Shown: one piece after another, positions 7,822 through 15,047 of the stretch
Position numbering within the stretch: position 1 is the first letter of the stretch
Layout: every line of letters begins with the position of its first letter
From: JACRAR01 sp041665185
GTDB lineage: Bacteria; Pseudomonadota; Gammaproteobacteria; Burkholderiales; Rhodocyclaceae
Direction: 5' to 3'
Length of the DNA stretch: 17,933 bases
NCBI GenBank assembly: GCA_041665185.1
Contig: JBAYJH010000068.1
Location: 1-17,933, forward strand
The notes under the pieces: model-generated
Seen by the model: the letters and a program-made list of their open reading frames with translations, nothing else
Told to the model about the DNA's origin: nothing
Database searches by the model: none
Made by a program: the position numbers and the translations under genes

Positions 7822-8238
7822 CTAGTCCGCGGCCTGCCAGCGCAGCCAAAGTCGCAAGCGGCGGAAGTCGTCCTGGCCCAGCGAATCGGGCAGCAACACC
7901 AGCGCTTCCAAGGACTCTTGCTGCCTCAACAGGATCACCGTCAATAGCGACGTTACGGTGGATTGGAGATGAACAGTGACCTCCCCGGTTTCACCATTCG
8001 AGCGCAGGTACTCCGCCTTTCCTTGATCACGTAGCGTCAGGGCAGCGATTCGCCGGGCGCCATACATGCAACGCTGGCTATTCCACAAGGAAACGCCAAT
8101 CACCAGCAGCATGGCCGCCTTGTTCCAAGCGGAAAGTTCGACGACGGCGACCACCAGAATTGCGCCGACGTGCACCGCAACCAGCAACAGCGTCAGTTTG
8201 CGGGAGGGCTGCAGTTTCACGGAAAGGGGCAGCTGCAC
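7822..8238 (-). CDS. ygfX: YgfX/CptA-like small membrane protein
   Basis: A 138-residue protein with two adjacent hydrophobic helices, about 15-33 and 36-52, then a basic segment (RCMYGARRI) and a soluble C-terminal part ending LLPDSLGQDDFRRLRLWLRW. That arrangement and ending match the YgfX (CptA) family; the E. coli member is reported as an inner-membrane toxin paired with CptB/SdhE, affecting cell shape. No CptB/SdhE partner is encoded here. The start is GTG at 8238 with AAAGG five bases upstream; a GTG at residue 7 is a weaker alternative. It is the last gene of the fab operon, 17 bases after fabF. Family assignment is from overall pattern, and a toxin role here is unproven. Confidence 0.75.
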   Translation of the reverse strand: MQLPLSVKLQPSRKLTLLLVAVHVGAILVVAVVELSAWNKAAMLLVIGVSLWNSQRCMYGARRIAALTLRDQGKAEYLRSNGETGEVTVHLQSTVTSLLTVILLRQQESLEALVLLPDSLGQDDFRRLRLWLRWQAAD

Positions 8239-8255
8239 GGCTGCCTTTCGTCAGA

Positions 8256-9494
8256 TCAGACGCGGCGCAGCGCCAAAGTCCCGTTGGTCCCGCCAAAACC
8301 AAACGAGTTGGAGAGCGCAGCGCGTATCTCCATCTTGCGGGCAGAGTTGGCGCAATAATCCAGATCGCACTGTTCGTCCTGATTGAAAATATTGACGGTT
8401 GGCGGAGAAATCTGGTGGAACAAGGCCAGGGCTGAAAATATCGCCTCCACTCCGCCGGCGGCCCCCAACAGATGGCCCGTCATCGACTTGGTGGAATTGA
8501 CCACCAGTTTGCTGGCGTGATCTCCGAAGCAACGTTTGACGGCAATCGTCTCGGCGAGATCTCCCAGTGGCGTCGACGTACCATGTGCATTCACGTAATC
8601 GACTTCGTCATGGTTCATCCGTGCATTCTTCAGCGCATTGTTCATGCACCGCCGCGCGCCATCGCCGTCCTCGACAGGTGCAGTCATATGATAGGCATCG
8701 CCACTCATGCCGTAGCCGGCCACTTCGGCATAAATCCTGGCGCCGCGTGCCTTGGCATGCTCGAATTCTTCCAGCACCAGAATTCCCGCGCCTTCGCCCA
8801 GGATAAAGCCATCGCGGTCCTTGTCCCAAGGGCGGCTGGCTGTTTCCGGGTCGTCGTTCCGAGTCGACAGGGCCCTGGCCGAGGCGAATCCACCGATCGC
8901 CAGCGGCGTCACCGTCGATTCAGCACCTCCACAAAGCATCACGTCGGCATCGCCATATTCAATGATGCGTGCCGACTCGCCGATGCAGTGAGTTGCCGTG
9001 GTACAGGCCGTCACCATAGCCAGATTCGGCCCTTTCATGCCAAACATGATCGAGATATTGCCTGAGATCATATTGATAATGGTGCTCGGAATGAAGAACG
9101 GCGAAATCTTGCGCGGACCGCCGGAGAGATACTGATTATGCGTCGATTCGATTTCCTGCAATCCGCCAATTCCCGAGCCGATATTGACGCCAATACGTTC
9201 GGCATTTTCGGTCGTCACCTCAAGCCCGGAATCCCTGAAGGCTTGTATTCCCGCCGCCATGCCGTAATGGATAAACGTGTCCATCCGGCGAGCCTCTTTG
9301 GCGGAGAGATAGGCATTAATGTCAAAATTCTTCACCTCGCCGGCAATACGTGCCGAAAAGGCGGACGCGTCAAAGCGGGTGATCGGACCAATGCCGGATC
9401 GGCCGGCTATCAGGTTATCCCAGGCTTCCTGAACGGTATTTCCGACCGGCGACACGATACCAAGGCCGGTAATAACCACTTTTCGACGCGACAA
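8256..9494 (-). CDS. fabF: Beta-ketoacyl-ACP synthase II
   Basis: A 412-residue condensing enzyme that elongates acyl-ACP with malonyl-ACP in type II fatty acid synthesis. The thiolase-fold Cys-His-His set is complete: Cys164 in VTACTTATHC, His304 in VNAHGTSTPLGD and His341 in STKSMTGHLLGAAGG, with Lys336 also present. The C-terminus has the glycine-rich SFGFGGTNG. The start is TTG at 9494: the family N-terminus (SRRKVVITGLGIVSPVGN) begins there, and no ATG or GTG lies in frame between it and the acpP stop. The leader carries a run of six G residues rather than a canonical ribosome-binding site. It follows acpP after 47 bases. Confidence 0.97.
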   Translation of the reverse strand: MSRRKVVITGLGIVSPVGNTVQEAWDNLIAGRSGIGPITRFDASAFSARIAGEVKNFDINAYLSAKEARRMDTFIHYGMAAGIQAFRDSGLEVTTENAERIGVNIGSGIGGLQEIESTHNQYLSGGPRKISPFFIPSTIINMISGNISIMFGMKGPNLAMVTACTTATHCIGESARIIEYGDADVMLCGGAESTVTPLAIGGFASARALSTRNDDPETASRPWDKDRDGFILGEGAGILVLEEFEHAKARGARIYAEVAGYGMSGDAYHMTAPVEDGDGARRCMNNALKNARMNHDEVDYVNAHGTSTPLGDLAETIAVKRCFGDHASKLVVNSTKSMTGHLLGAAGGVEAIFSALALFHQISPPTVNIFNQDEQCDLDYCANSARKMEIRAALSNSFGFGGTNGTLALRRV

Positions 9495-9541
9495 TGGAGC
9501 CCCCCGGGTATTATCGAATTGGACTACTACTGTGGTACTGC

Positions 9542-9781
9542 TTACTTCTTGACGTGACCGTTGACGTAGTCGATGGCTTGCTGCACGTTGGTAATCTTTT
9601 CAGCTTCCTCATCAGGAATTTCGCACTCGAATTCCTCTTCCAGCGCCATCACCAGCTCTACCGTATCGAGTGAGTCGGCGCCCAGATCGTCGACAAACGA
9701 CGACTCATTCTTGATCTCTGATTCATTGACGCCCAGTTGCTCGGCGACGATCTTCTTGACGCGTTGTTCGATATTCTCCAT
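9542..9781 (-). CDS. acpP: Acyl carrier protein
   Basis: A 79-residue acidic protein (MENIEQRVKKIVAEQLGV...) with the phosphopantetheine attachment motif GADSLDTVELVMALEEEF; Ser37 carries the prosthetic group. It shuttles growing acyl chains between FabD, FabG, FabH, FabF and PlsX. The ATG at 9781 has a near-perfect AAGGAG ribosome-binding site six bases upstream, fitting the very high expression known for ACP. It lies 85 bases after fabG and seems to have its own promoter in that gap. Confidence 0.99.
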   Translation of the reverse strand: MENIEQRVKKIVAEQLGVNESEIKNESSFVDDLGADSLDTVELVMALEEEFECEIPDEEAEKITNVQQAIDYVNGHVKK

Positions 9782-9793
9782 GAACTGCTCCTT

Positions 9794-9806
9794 CCTGATT
9801 ATCAGG
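9794..9806. repeat. 13-base perfect palindrome next to the acpP ribosome-binding site
   Basis: CCTGATTATCAGG is two six-base arms around a single central base. On the acpP mRNA it ends directly at the AAGGAG ribosome-binding site, and it lies downstream of the predicted transcription start. It could be an operator or a minor RNA structure; a six-base stem with a one-base loop cannot fold fully as RNA. Confidence 0.5.
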
Positions 9807-9825
9807 TGTGATGAACAAGGGTGCT

Positions 9826-9854
9826 ATTTTACCAGAAGGGATGCCTCAAACGAA
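9826..9854 (-). promoter_or_regulatory. Candidate acpP promoter (extended -10)
   Basis: On the minus strand TGGTAAAAT (9834-9826) is a TG-N-TAAAAT extended -10. The -35 position with a 17-base spacer holds TTCGTT (9854-9849), a poor match. Transcription would start near 9819, giving a leader of about 38 bases. A separate acpP promoter within the fab cluster is known in E. coli, which supports the reading. Confidence 0.5.
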
Positions 9855-9866
9855 GCCTTCCCGCTT

Positions 9867-10607
9867 TCACGTCATGTACATTCCGCCATTGACATGCAGC
9901 GTCGTACCGGTGATATAGCCGGCACGCGAGCCGGCGAGAAATGCCACGGCGGCAGCAATTTCGCCGGCCTGGCCGAGTCGGCCCAGCGGTATCTTCTGCA
10001 ATAACGCCTCGCGCTGCGCCTCCGGCAAGGACTTGGTCATGTCGGTATCGATGAAGCCGGGGGCAACGCAATTGACGGTGATATTGCGGCTACCCAATTC
10101 CTGGGCCAGCGCTCGTGTCATGCCCGCAACGCCGGCCTTGGCGGCGGCGTAATTTGCCTGCCCGGGGTTCCCGGAACTACCGACCACCGAGGTGATGTTG
10201 ATGATGCGGCCATGGCGCGCTTTCATCATGCCGCGCATGACCAGCTTGGAAAGGCAGAATACTGCCTTGAGGTTGGTGTTGATCACGGCATCCCACTCGT
10301 CGTCTTTCATCCGCATGGACAAATTGTCGCGGGTAATTCCGGCATTGTTGACCAGGATGGCGACTGCGCCGAATTTCCGTTCTATTTCGCCTATCAGCGC
10401 CTCGCAGGCCGCTTGGTCGGTGACGTCCAAGGTGGCCCCCCATCCGGTGACCCCTGCGGCGTCCAGTTCTTTCTGGATATCGGCGGCACCTCCAACCGAG
10501 GTCGCCGTGCCGATGACTTTGGCGCCCTGCGCGCCCAATTCCATTGCGATGGCGCGGCCTATCCCACGCGAAGCGCCCGTCACCAGCGCAATCTGCCCGC
10601 TCAGCAT
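9867..10607 (-). CDS. fabG: 3-oxoacyl-ACP reductase
   Basis: A 246-residue short-chain dehydrogenase that reduces beta-ketoacyl-ACP with NADPH. Visible motifs: the nucleotide-binding TGASRGIG (residues 10-17), NNAG (87-90), and the catalytic set Asn112, Ser140, Tyr153 and Lys157 (NITS followed by YAAAK). The C-terminus GTTLHVNGGMYM is typical of FabG. The frame is open upstream to 10730, but the family start is the ATG at 10607, with AAGGAG eight bases upstream. It overlaps the end of fabD by seven bases, implying coupled translation. Confidence 0.97.
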   Translation of the reverse strand: MLSGQIALVTGASRGIGRAIAMELGAQGAKVIGTATSVGGAADIQKELDAAGVTGWGATLDVTDQAACEALIGEIERKFGAVAILVNNAGITRDNLSMRMKDDEWDAVINTNLKAVFCLSKLVMRGMMKARHGRIINITSVVGSSGNPGQANYAAAKAGVAGMTRALAQELGSRNITVNCVAPGFIDTDMTKSLPEAQREALLQKIPLGRLGQAGEIAAAVAFLAGSRAGYITGTTLHVNGGMYMT

Positions 10608-11545
10608 GAAGTGTTCTCCTTGACCATCGCCAGCCCTGCCTCGATCCCGGCGAGATCCGCCATGGCGTCGCCGACTACGCCTTCGCTGCAACGCTTGACC
10701 AGTCCGGCCAGGACTTTCCCCGGACCGCATTCATAGACATGGGTGATACCCTGATGCGCCATCATCTGCATGGTTTCGACCCAGCGTACCGGGGCCGCAG
10801 CCTGGCGCACCAGAGCGTCCTTGATCCGCACCGGGTCGGTATGGCAGGCTACATCCACGTTGTTGATCAGCTGAATCTTCGGCTCAACCACGTCGATGGT
10901 CGCCAGTCGTTGTCTGAGTCTTTCGGCGGCTGGCTGCATCAACGAGCAGTGGAATGGTGCGGATACCGGCAATAACACCGCACGTTTCGCTCCTCTGGCC
11001 TTGCAGGCATCGGCGGCGCGCTGAACCGCGGCGGCATGACCGGCAATGACGATCTGTTCCGGCGCGTTGAAATTCACTGCTTCGACGACCTGCCCCTGGG
11101 CGCTCTCGGCGCAAGCGGCTTGAACTGCCGCCGCATCGATGCCGAGTATTGCCGCCATGGCGCCCTCGCCCGGCGGCACCGCCTCCTGCATGGCTTTCGC
11201 GCGCAGTTCCACCAACGGTATGGCATCGGCAAACGCCATGGCGCCTGCTGCCACCAATGCGGAATATTCCCCCAGGCTATGACCGGCAACCATTGAAGGT
11301 TGAGCCCCTCCCTTGTCCAGCCAGAGACGGTAGGCGGCAATGCCGGCTGCAAGCATCAGTGGTTGTGTGTTTACCGTCTGATTCAGCGCCTCGGCCGGAC
11401 CTTCGGTCGCCAGTTTCCAGAGATCGCGACCAAGCGCCAAGGAGGCTTCGTCAAAGGTCTTGCGGATGGCTGGCGAATCGCCATAAGACGCCATCATGCC
11501 GAGCGACTGTGAACCCTGTCCGGGGAATACAAGTGCGAATTTCAT
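10601..11545 (-). CDS. fabD: Malonyl-CoA:ACP transacylase
   Basis: A 314-residue acyltransferase that moves malonate from CoA to ACP. Key residues are visible: the N-terminal FPGQGSQ (7-13), nucleophile Ser90 in GHSLGEYSAL, Arg115 in ELRAKAMQ and His199 in SAPFHCSLM. The ATG at 11545 starts the conserved MKFALVFPGQGSQ; the longer open frame runs back into fabH and is not used. A purine-rich CAGGGGC precedes the start. It lies 16 bases after fabH and overlaps fabG, inside the continuous fab operon. Confidence 0.97.
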   Translation of the reverse strand: MKFALVFPGQGSQSLGMMASYGDSPAIRKTFDEASLALGRDLWKLATEGPAEALNQTVNTQPLMLAAGIAAYRLWLDKGGAQPSMVAGHSLGEYSALVAAGAMAFADAIPLVELRAKAMQEAVPPGEGAMAAILGIDAAAVQAACAESAQGQVVEAVNFNAPEQIVIAGHAAAVQRAADACKARGAKRAVLLPVSAPFHCSLMQPAAERLRQRLATIDVVEPKIQLINNVDVACHTDPVRIKDALVRQAAAPVRWVETMQMMAHQGITHVYECGPGKVLAGLVKRCSEGVVGDAMADLAGIEAGLAMVKENTSC

Positions 11546-11561
11546 GTTGAAGCCCCTGCGT

Positions 11562-12539
11562 TCAGAATCTGAGCAAAGCTGCACCCCAGGTGAAACCGCC
11601 GCCGACACCTTCCAATAGAAGCGTATCGCCACGCTTGATGGTTCCGGCGCGCACGGCGTCGTCCAGGGCCAGCGGAATGGATGCTGCCGACGTATTGCCA
11701 TGGCGCGCCACCGTGACGATGACTTTTTCCATCGGCAAGCCGAGTTTCCTGGCCGTGGATTGCAGGATGCGGATATTGGCCTGGTGGGGAATCAGCCAGT
11801 CGATTTGCTCAGCATTCAGGCTGGCGGCGTCGAGTACTTCATGGGCGACGTCGGCCAGAACCTTGACGGCAAACTTGAATACCGACGGGCCGTCCATCTG
11901 TATAAAAGGTCTGCCGATCGCTCGGCCCCCACACAACTGGCCGGGCACCGACAAGATGTTGTTGAAGCTGCCGTCGGCATGCAAGGCCGTGGCGTGAATG
12001 CCGGGTGCATCGCCGGCTTCGAGTACCACGGCACCGGCACCGTCGCCGAAAAGGACGCAGGTGCCGCGGTCATTCCAGTCAAGAATGCGCGAAAACACCT
12101 CTGAGCCAACCACCAGCGCACATCGATGCGAACCGGAACGAATGAATTTCTCCGCGATCGCCAAGCCATAAACGAAACCGCTACAGACCGCCTGCACATC
12201 GAAGGCGGCGGCGCCATTCCTGATGCCAAGCTTGTCTTGCAGGAGCGCTGCACTGCTGGGAAAAACAAAATCCGGGGTTGAGGTGGCGAGGATGATCAGA
12301 TCGATATCTTCAGGAGTTCGTCCGGCCGATTCTATCGCCCGCAGGCTCGCCTGTAGCGCCAAATCGCTGGAAGTGACGCTCTCGGCGGCCAGATGACGAA
12401 ATCGAATTCCAGTGCGCTCGATGATCCACTGGTCGCTGGTATCGACGCCGCGCCTCACCAGGTCGTCGTTGCTGACCGGGTCGCCTGGAAGGTAGCTGCC
12501 GGTGCCGGCGATTCGAGAACAAAAATGTCGTCTATTCAT
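11562..12539 (-). CDS. fabH: Beta-ketoacyl-ACP synthase III
   Basis: A 325-residue initiating condensing enzyme that joins acetyl-CoA (or another short acyl-CoA) with malonyl-ACP. The active site is complete: Cys119 in QAVCSGFVYGL, His252 in PHQANIRI and Asn282 in GNTSAASIP. The C-terminal GVGGGFTWGAALLRF matches the family. The ATG at 12539 overlaps the plsX stop as ATGA, so translation is probably coupled. The N-terminal extension before IAGTGSYLPG is about ten residues, slightly longer than in E. coli, and contains two Arg and one Cys; it may be non-essential. Confidence 0.97.
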   Translation of the reverse strand: MNRRHFCSRIAGTGSYLPGDPVSNDDLVRRGVDTSDQWIIERTGIRFRHLAAESVTSSDLALQASLRAIESAGRTPEDIDLIILATSTPDFVFPSSAALLQDKLGIRNGAAAFDVQAVCSGFVYGLAIAEKFIRSGSHRCALVVGSEVFSRILDWNDRGTCVLFGDGAGAVVLEAGDAPGIHATALHADGSFNNILSVPGQLCGGRAIGRPFIQMDGPSVFKFAVKVLADVAHEVLDAASLNAEQIDWLIPHQANIRILQSTARKLGLPMEKVIVTVARHGNTSAASIPLALDDAVRAGTIKRGDTLLLEGVGGGFTWGAALLRF

Positions 12540-13549
12540 GCGATTGCTGCCTTTTGCGCCATCCTTGCTGCGATCAATTCCGGAAGCCGGTTGCGGGCGG
12601 CTTCGGCAGCCCGCTCGAGGGCGTTTAGATAGGCCATCACGTCAGCGGATCCGTGACTCTTGACAACGATGCCCTTCAGGCCGAGCAGGCTGGCTCCATT
12701 GTAACTGCGGGGGTCGAAACGCCGCTTGAAAGCATTCAGAATTGGCAAAGCTATCAACGCAGCCATGCGCGTCAGGATATTTCGATTCAATTCCTCGCGT
12801 AATGCCGCGCTCATCATCCGCGCCAAGCCTTCCGAAGCCTTGAGCGTGACGTTACCGACAAAACCGTCGCAAACGACCACGTCGACTGTTCCTTTATAGA
12901 TATCGTCACCTTCGACGTTGCCGTAGAAATTCAGACCGCTCTCGCGGAGCAGTTCCCCCGCACGCTTGACGACCTCGTTGCCCTTGATATCCTCTTCGCC
13001 GATATTCAATAAACCTACGCTGGGATTTTCCTTGTGCTCAAGTGCCGAATACAGCATCGACCCCATGATGCCGAACTGTAGCAAGTGTTCCGGCTGGCAA
13101 TCGACATTCGCGCCCAGATCGAGCATGTACGTATAGCCATCCAGTGTCGGCACAATGCTGGCGATCGCCGGCCGGTCGATTCCCGGCAGGGTCTTCAATA
13201 CAAAACGGGAAATTGCCATCAGCGCACCGGTGTTGCCGGCCGAAACCGCCGCTTGCGCCTCACCGCTTTTCACCAATTCGGCGGCGATACGCATCGACGA
13301 ATCCTTCTTGCTTCTAAGAGCGGTCGCCACCGATTCGTCCATGGCGATCTGCTCACTGGCATGACGGACGCTTAGTCGTGCACCGAACTCCTGTTTGGAA
13401 TTGCCGAGTAGCGGCAACAAACTATCCTCCCTGCCTACCAGAATCACGGAGCAGTCGGGGTCGCGACGCAGAAAATCGATCGCGGCCGGCACCGTTACCG
13501 AGGGGCCGTGGTCGCCGCCCATACAATCGATGGCCAAAGTGACCGTCAT
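12536..13549 (-). CDS. plsX: Phosphate acyltransferase PlsX
   Basis: A 337-residue enzyme (E. coli version 356) that converts acyl-ACP to acyl-phosphate for PlsY, the first committed step toward phosphatidic acid. Recognisable segments are AIDCMGGDHGP at residues 6-16, ASEQIAMDESVATALRSKKDSSM around 64-86 and SAGNTGALMAISRF around 103-116. Further on, GNVEGDDIYKGTVDVVVCDGFVGN is the conserved core. The ATG at 13549 gives the normal N-terminus; the ribosome-binding site is weak (CAGGCG). It is 86 bases downstream of rpmF, the standard rpmF-plsX-fabH linkage tying ribosome and lipid supply. Confidence 0.97.
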   Translation of the reverse strand: MTVTLAIDCMGGDHGPSVTVPAAIDFLRRDPDCSVILVGREDSLLPLLGNSKQEFGARLSVRHASEQIAMDESVATALRSKKDSSMRIAAELVKSGEAQAAVSAGNTGALMAISRFVLKTLPGIDRPAIASIVPTLDGYTYMLDLGANVDCQPEHLLQFGIMGSMLYSALEHKENPSVGLLNIGEEDIKGNEVVKRAGELLRESGLNFYGNVEGDDIYKGTVDVVVCDGFVGNVTLKASEGLARMMSAALREELNRNILTRMAALIALPILNAFKRRFDPRSYNGASLLGLKGIVVKSHGSADVMAYLNALERAAEAARNRLPELIAARMAQKAAIA

Positions 13550-13571
13550 CGCCTGACTGCGCGCTTAAACG

Positions 13572-13585
13572 ATGGCGAATGGCGA
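13572..13585. repeat. Tandem 7-base repeat in the rpmF-plsX gap
   Basis: ATGGCGA occurs twice in direct succession (13572-13578 and 13579-13585), 23 bases upstream of the plsX start on the opposite strand sense. Short enough to be chance; no function is proposed. Confidence 0.5.
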
Positions 13586-13635
13586 GAGACAGTCAACCCG
13601 GCGGCTAGCAGCAAGACTAGCGACTTCCGGAAAGC

Positions 13636-13815
13636 TTATTCGCCCTTGCTCTTGGTGACTTTCTTGCCGCGATAGTAACCGCTGGGACTGATATGGTGGC
13701 GCAAGTGTACCTCGCCAGTCGTCGCTTCGACAGCCAGAGGTGGTGCCGTCAGGAAATCATGTGCGCGATGCATGCCGCGCTTGGAAGGGGATTTTTTATT
13801 CTGTTGGACAGCCAT
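13636..13815 (-). CDS. rpmF: 50S ribosomal protein L32
   Basis: A 59-residue basic protein beginning MAVQQNKKSPSKRGMHRAHD and ending GYYRGKKVTKSKGE, which is unmistakably L32. It lacks the zinc-binding cysteines found in some bacterial L32 versions, like the E. coli form. The ATG at 13815 has TAGGAG seven bases upstream. It sits 36 bases after yceD and 86 bases before plsX, the conserved order in proteobacteria. The protein sits on the large subunit near the peptidyl-transferase region. Confidence 0.98.
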   Translation of the reverse strand: MAVQQNKKSPSKRGMHRAHDFLTAPPLAVEATTGEVHLRHHISPSGYYRGKKVTKSKGE

Positions 13816-13851
13816 ATCGTTGCTCCTAAAAATTCGTTCGATAAACTCGAC

Positions 13852-14346
13852 TCAATGTTTCTTCAATTTCGCCAGCTTCGCAAAAGGCGAGGCAAGCGTA
13901 CTTCCATCATCATATGCAGGCAACTCGCAGGACTGATGGCGCGGCGCGATAGGCAAGGCCAACAACACTTCATCTTCAACCAACGCAAGCACGGACTGAT
14001 TATCCGACGCCGCTATAGGATCAATTCGGTCGTCCTCCAAATCCTCGTCAGGCCAGGCAGCGCCTTCCGGTACCAATTGCAGACAGCTGTTGATCTTCAA
14101 GCGATATGCCAAAGCCTGTAGGCAACGCTGACATTTCAACTGTAATTCACCAGCCACTTCAATCAACAGATATGGCTTGAGGTCGGCATCGCACTCGCCC
14201 GTCACCTGCCATGACAAGGAGCTACCGTCCTCTACCAGCATATCAGCCAAGCGACTCAACGAAAACACCGGAAAGCTACCCGCCGACCGTCGCTTTTCGC
14301 GTGCAAATTCAAGGCTGTTGATAAAAGTATCGCTGATTTGCGCCAT
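13852..14346 (-). CDS. yceD: YceD family protein (DUF177), 23S rRNA accumulation
   Basis: A 164-residue protein with the DUF177 signature: a CQRCL motif at residues 72-76 after GELQLK, then the acidic middle WPDEDLEDD and the segment VEDEVLLALPIAPRH that ends the conserved domain, followed by CELP. Family members are linked with 23S rRNA accumulation and, in plants, with chloroplast 23S rRNA processing; the molecular mechanism is not settled. It is the first gene of the rpmF-plsX-fab operon, directly behind a good sigma70-type promoter. The ATG at 14346 has AGGA unusually close (one base away), so initiation may depend on other features. The short C-terminal Lys-rich tail (AKLAKLKKH) is typical. 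Confidence 0.93.
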   Translation of the reverse strand: MAQISDTFINSLEFAREKRRSAGSFPVFSLSRLADMLVEDGSSLSWQVTGECDADLKPYLLIEVAGELQLKCQRCLQALAYRLKINSCLQLVPEGAAWPDEDLEDDRIDPIAASDNQSVLALVEDEVLLALPIAPRHQSCELPAYDDGSTLASPFAKLAKLKKH

Positions 14347-14369
14347 GTCCTATCGCGACAAAACCATAG

Positions 14370-14398
14370 ATGATATTATTTTTCTCTTCTCCAGTCAA
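14370..14398 (-). promoter_or_regulatory. Sigma70-type promoter of the yceD-rpmF-plsX-fab operon
   Basis: On the minus strand TTGACT (14398-14393) and TATCAT (14375-14370) are separated by exactly 17 bases. Five of six -35 bases and four of six -10 bases match the consensus. The predicted start near 14362 leaves a leader of about 16 bases before yceD. The promoter lies in the 77-base gap shared with the divergent yceF. Confidence 0.65.
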
Positions 14399-14423
14399 AA
14401 TAAGCACATCCGACACCCACTTG

Positions 14424-15047
14424 ATGATCTCCCTGCCCAGTGTCCCGCCACCCGCCAAATTGCCTCTGGTGCTCGCCTCGACGTCGCAGTTCCGGCGCGA
14501 ATTGCTGGCGCGCCTACACCTGCCGTTCGAGGCTATCGCGCCTGAAGCCGACGAAACCCCTTTGCCCGGCGAACCTCCGGCCGCAACCGCGGAGCGCCTG
14601 GCGATTGCCAAGTCGCGGGCCGTCGCCGGAAAGTTTCCCGCGGCCTTGATCATCGGCAGCGACCAGGTCGCTTTTTGTGGCGACCGGCAATTCGGCAAGC
14701 CTGGAACCCGGCAGAATGCCATGGCCCAACTTCAGGCGATGCGAGGAAAAGAAGTGATTTTTCATACCGCTTTGTGTTTGATGAATTCCGTCACCGGACG
14801 AGTCCAGGTCGCCGGCGTGCCGACCGAGGTACGTTTCCGCGCTTTTTCGGATAAGGAAATCAATCATTACCTCGACCGCGAAGACGCCTTGAACTGCGCC
14901 GGCAGCGCCAAGTCGGAAGGACTTGGCGTCACCTTGCTGGATTATATGCGTAGCGACGACCCCACCGCCCTGGTGGGACTGCCCCTGATTGCGCTTTGCC
15001 GGATGCTGCGCGCTGAAGGGGTACTAGCGCAGGACGAAACGGCTTAG
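14424..15047 (+). CDS. yceF: Maf-type nucleotide pyrophosphatase, YceF (MafB) subgroup
   Basis: A 207-residue house-cleaning enzyme; the E. coli YceF subgroup hydrolyses 7-methyl-GTP to the monophosphate. Visible signatures: LVLASTSQFRRELL near the N-terminus, APEADETP, LIIGSDQVAF (subgroup catalytic Asp in GSDQ), GKPGT, and the YceF-like ending CAGSAKSEGLGVTLLDY and PTALVGLPLIALCRMLR. I use the ATG at 14424; the frame is open to 14370 but the extra residues match nothing. No clear ribosome-binding site is visible. It diverges from yceD with 77 bases between starts, as in E. coli, and its last 24 bases overlap the end of the convergent peptidase gene. Confidence 0.94.
   Translation: MISLPSVPPPAKLPLVLASTSQFRRELLARLHLPFEAIAPEADETPLPGEPPAATAERLAIAKSRAVAGKFPAALIIGSDQVAFCGDRQFGKPGTRQNAMAQLQAMRGKEVIFHTALCLMNSVTGRVQVAGVPTEVRFRAFSDKEINHYLDREDALNCAGSAKSEGLGVTLLDYMRSDDPTALVGLPLIALCRMLRAEGVLAQDETA

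Noticed and set aside
8472..9065. 197-codon plus-strand frame inside fabF
   Set aside because: Antisense to an intact fabF with its full catalytic set; composition is typical of a shadow frame.
13604..13621. GCTAG/CTAGC inverted repeat in the rpmF-plsX gap as a terminator or attenuator
   Set aside because: The stem is only five bases with an eight-base loop and no T-run, and plsX is normally co-transcribed with rpmF.
13550..13635. TTGACT hexamer ahead of plsX as a separate promoter
   Set aside because: No acceptable -10 lies at 16-18 bases; the nearest AT-rich hexamer is 21 bases away.
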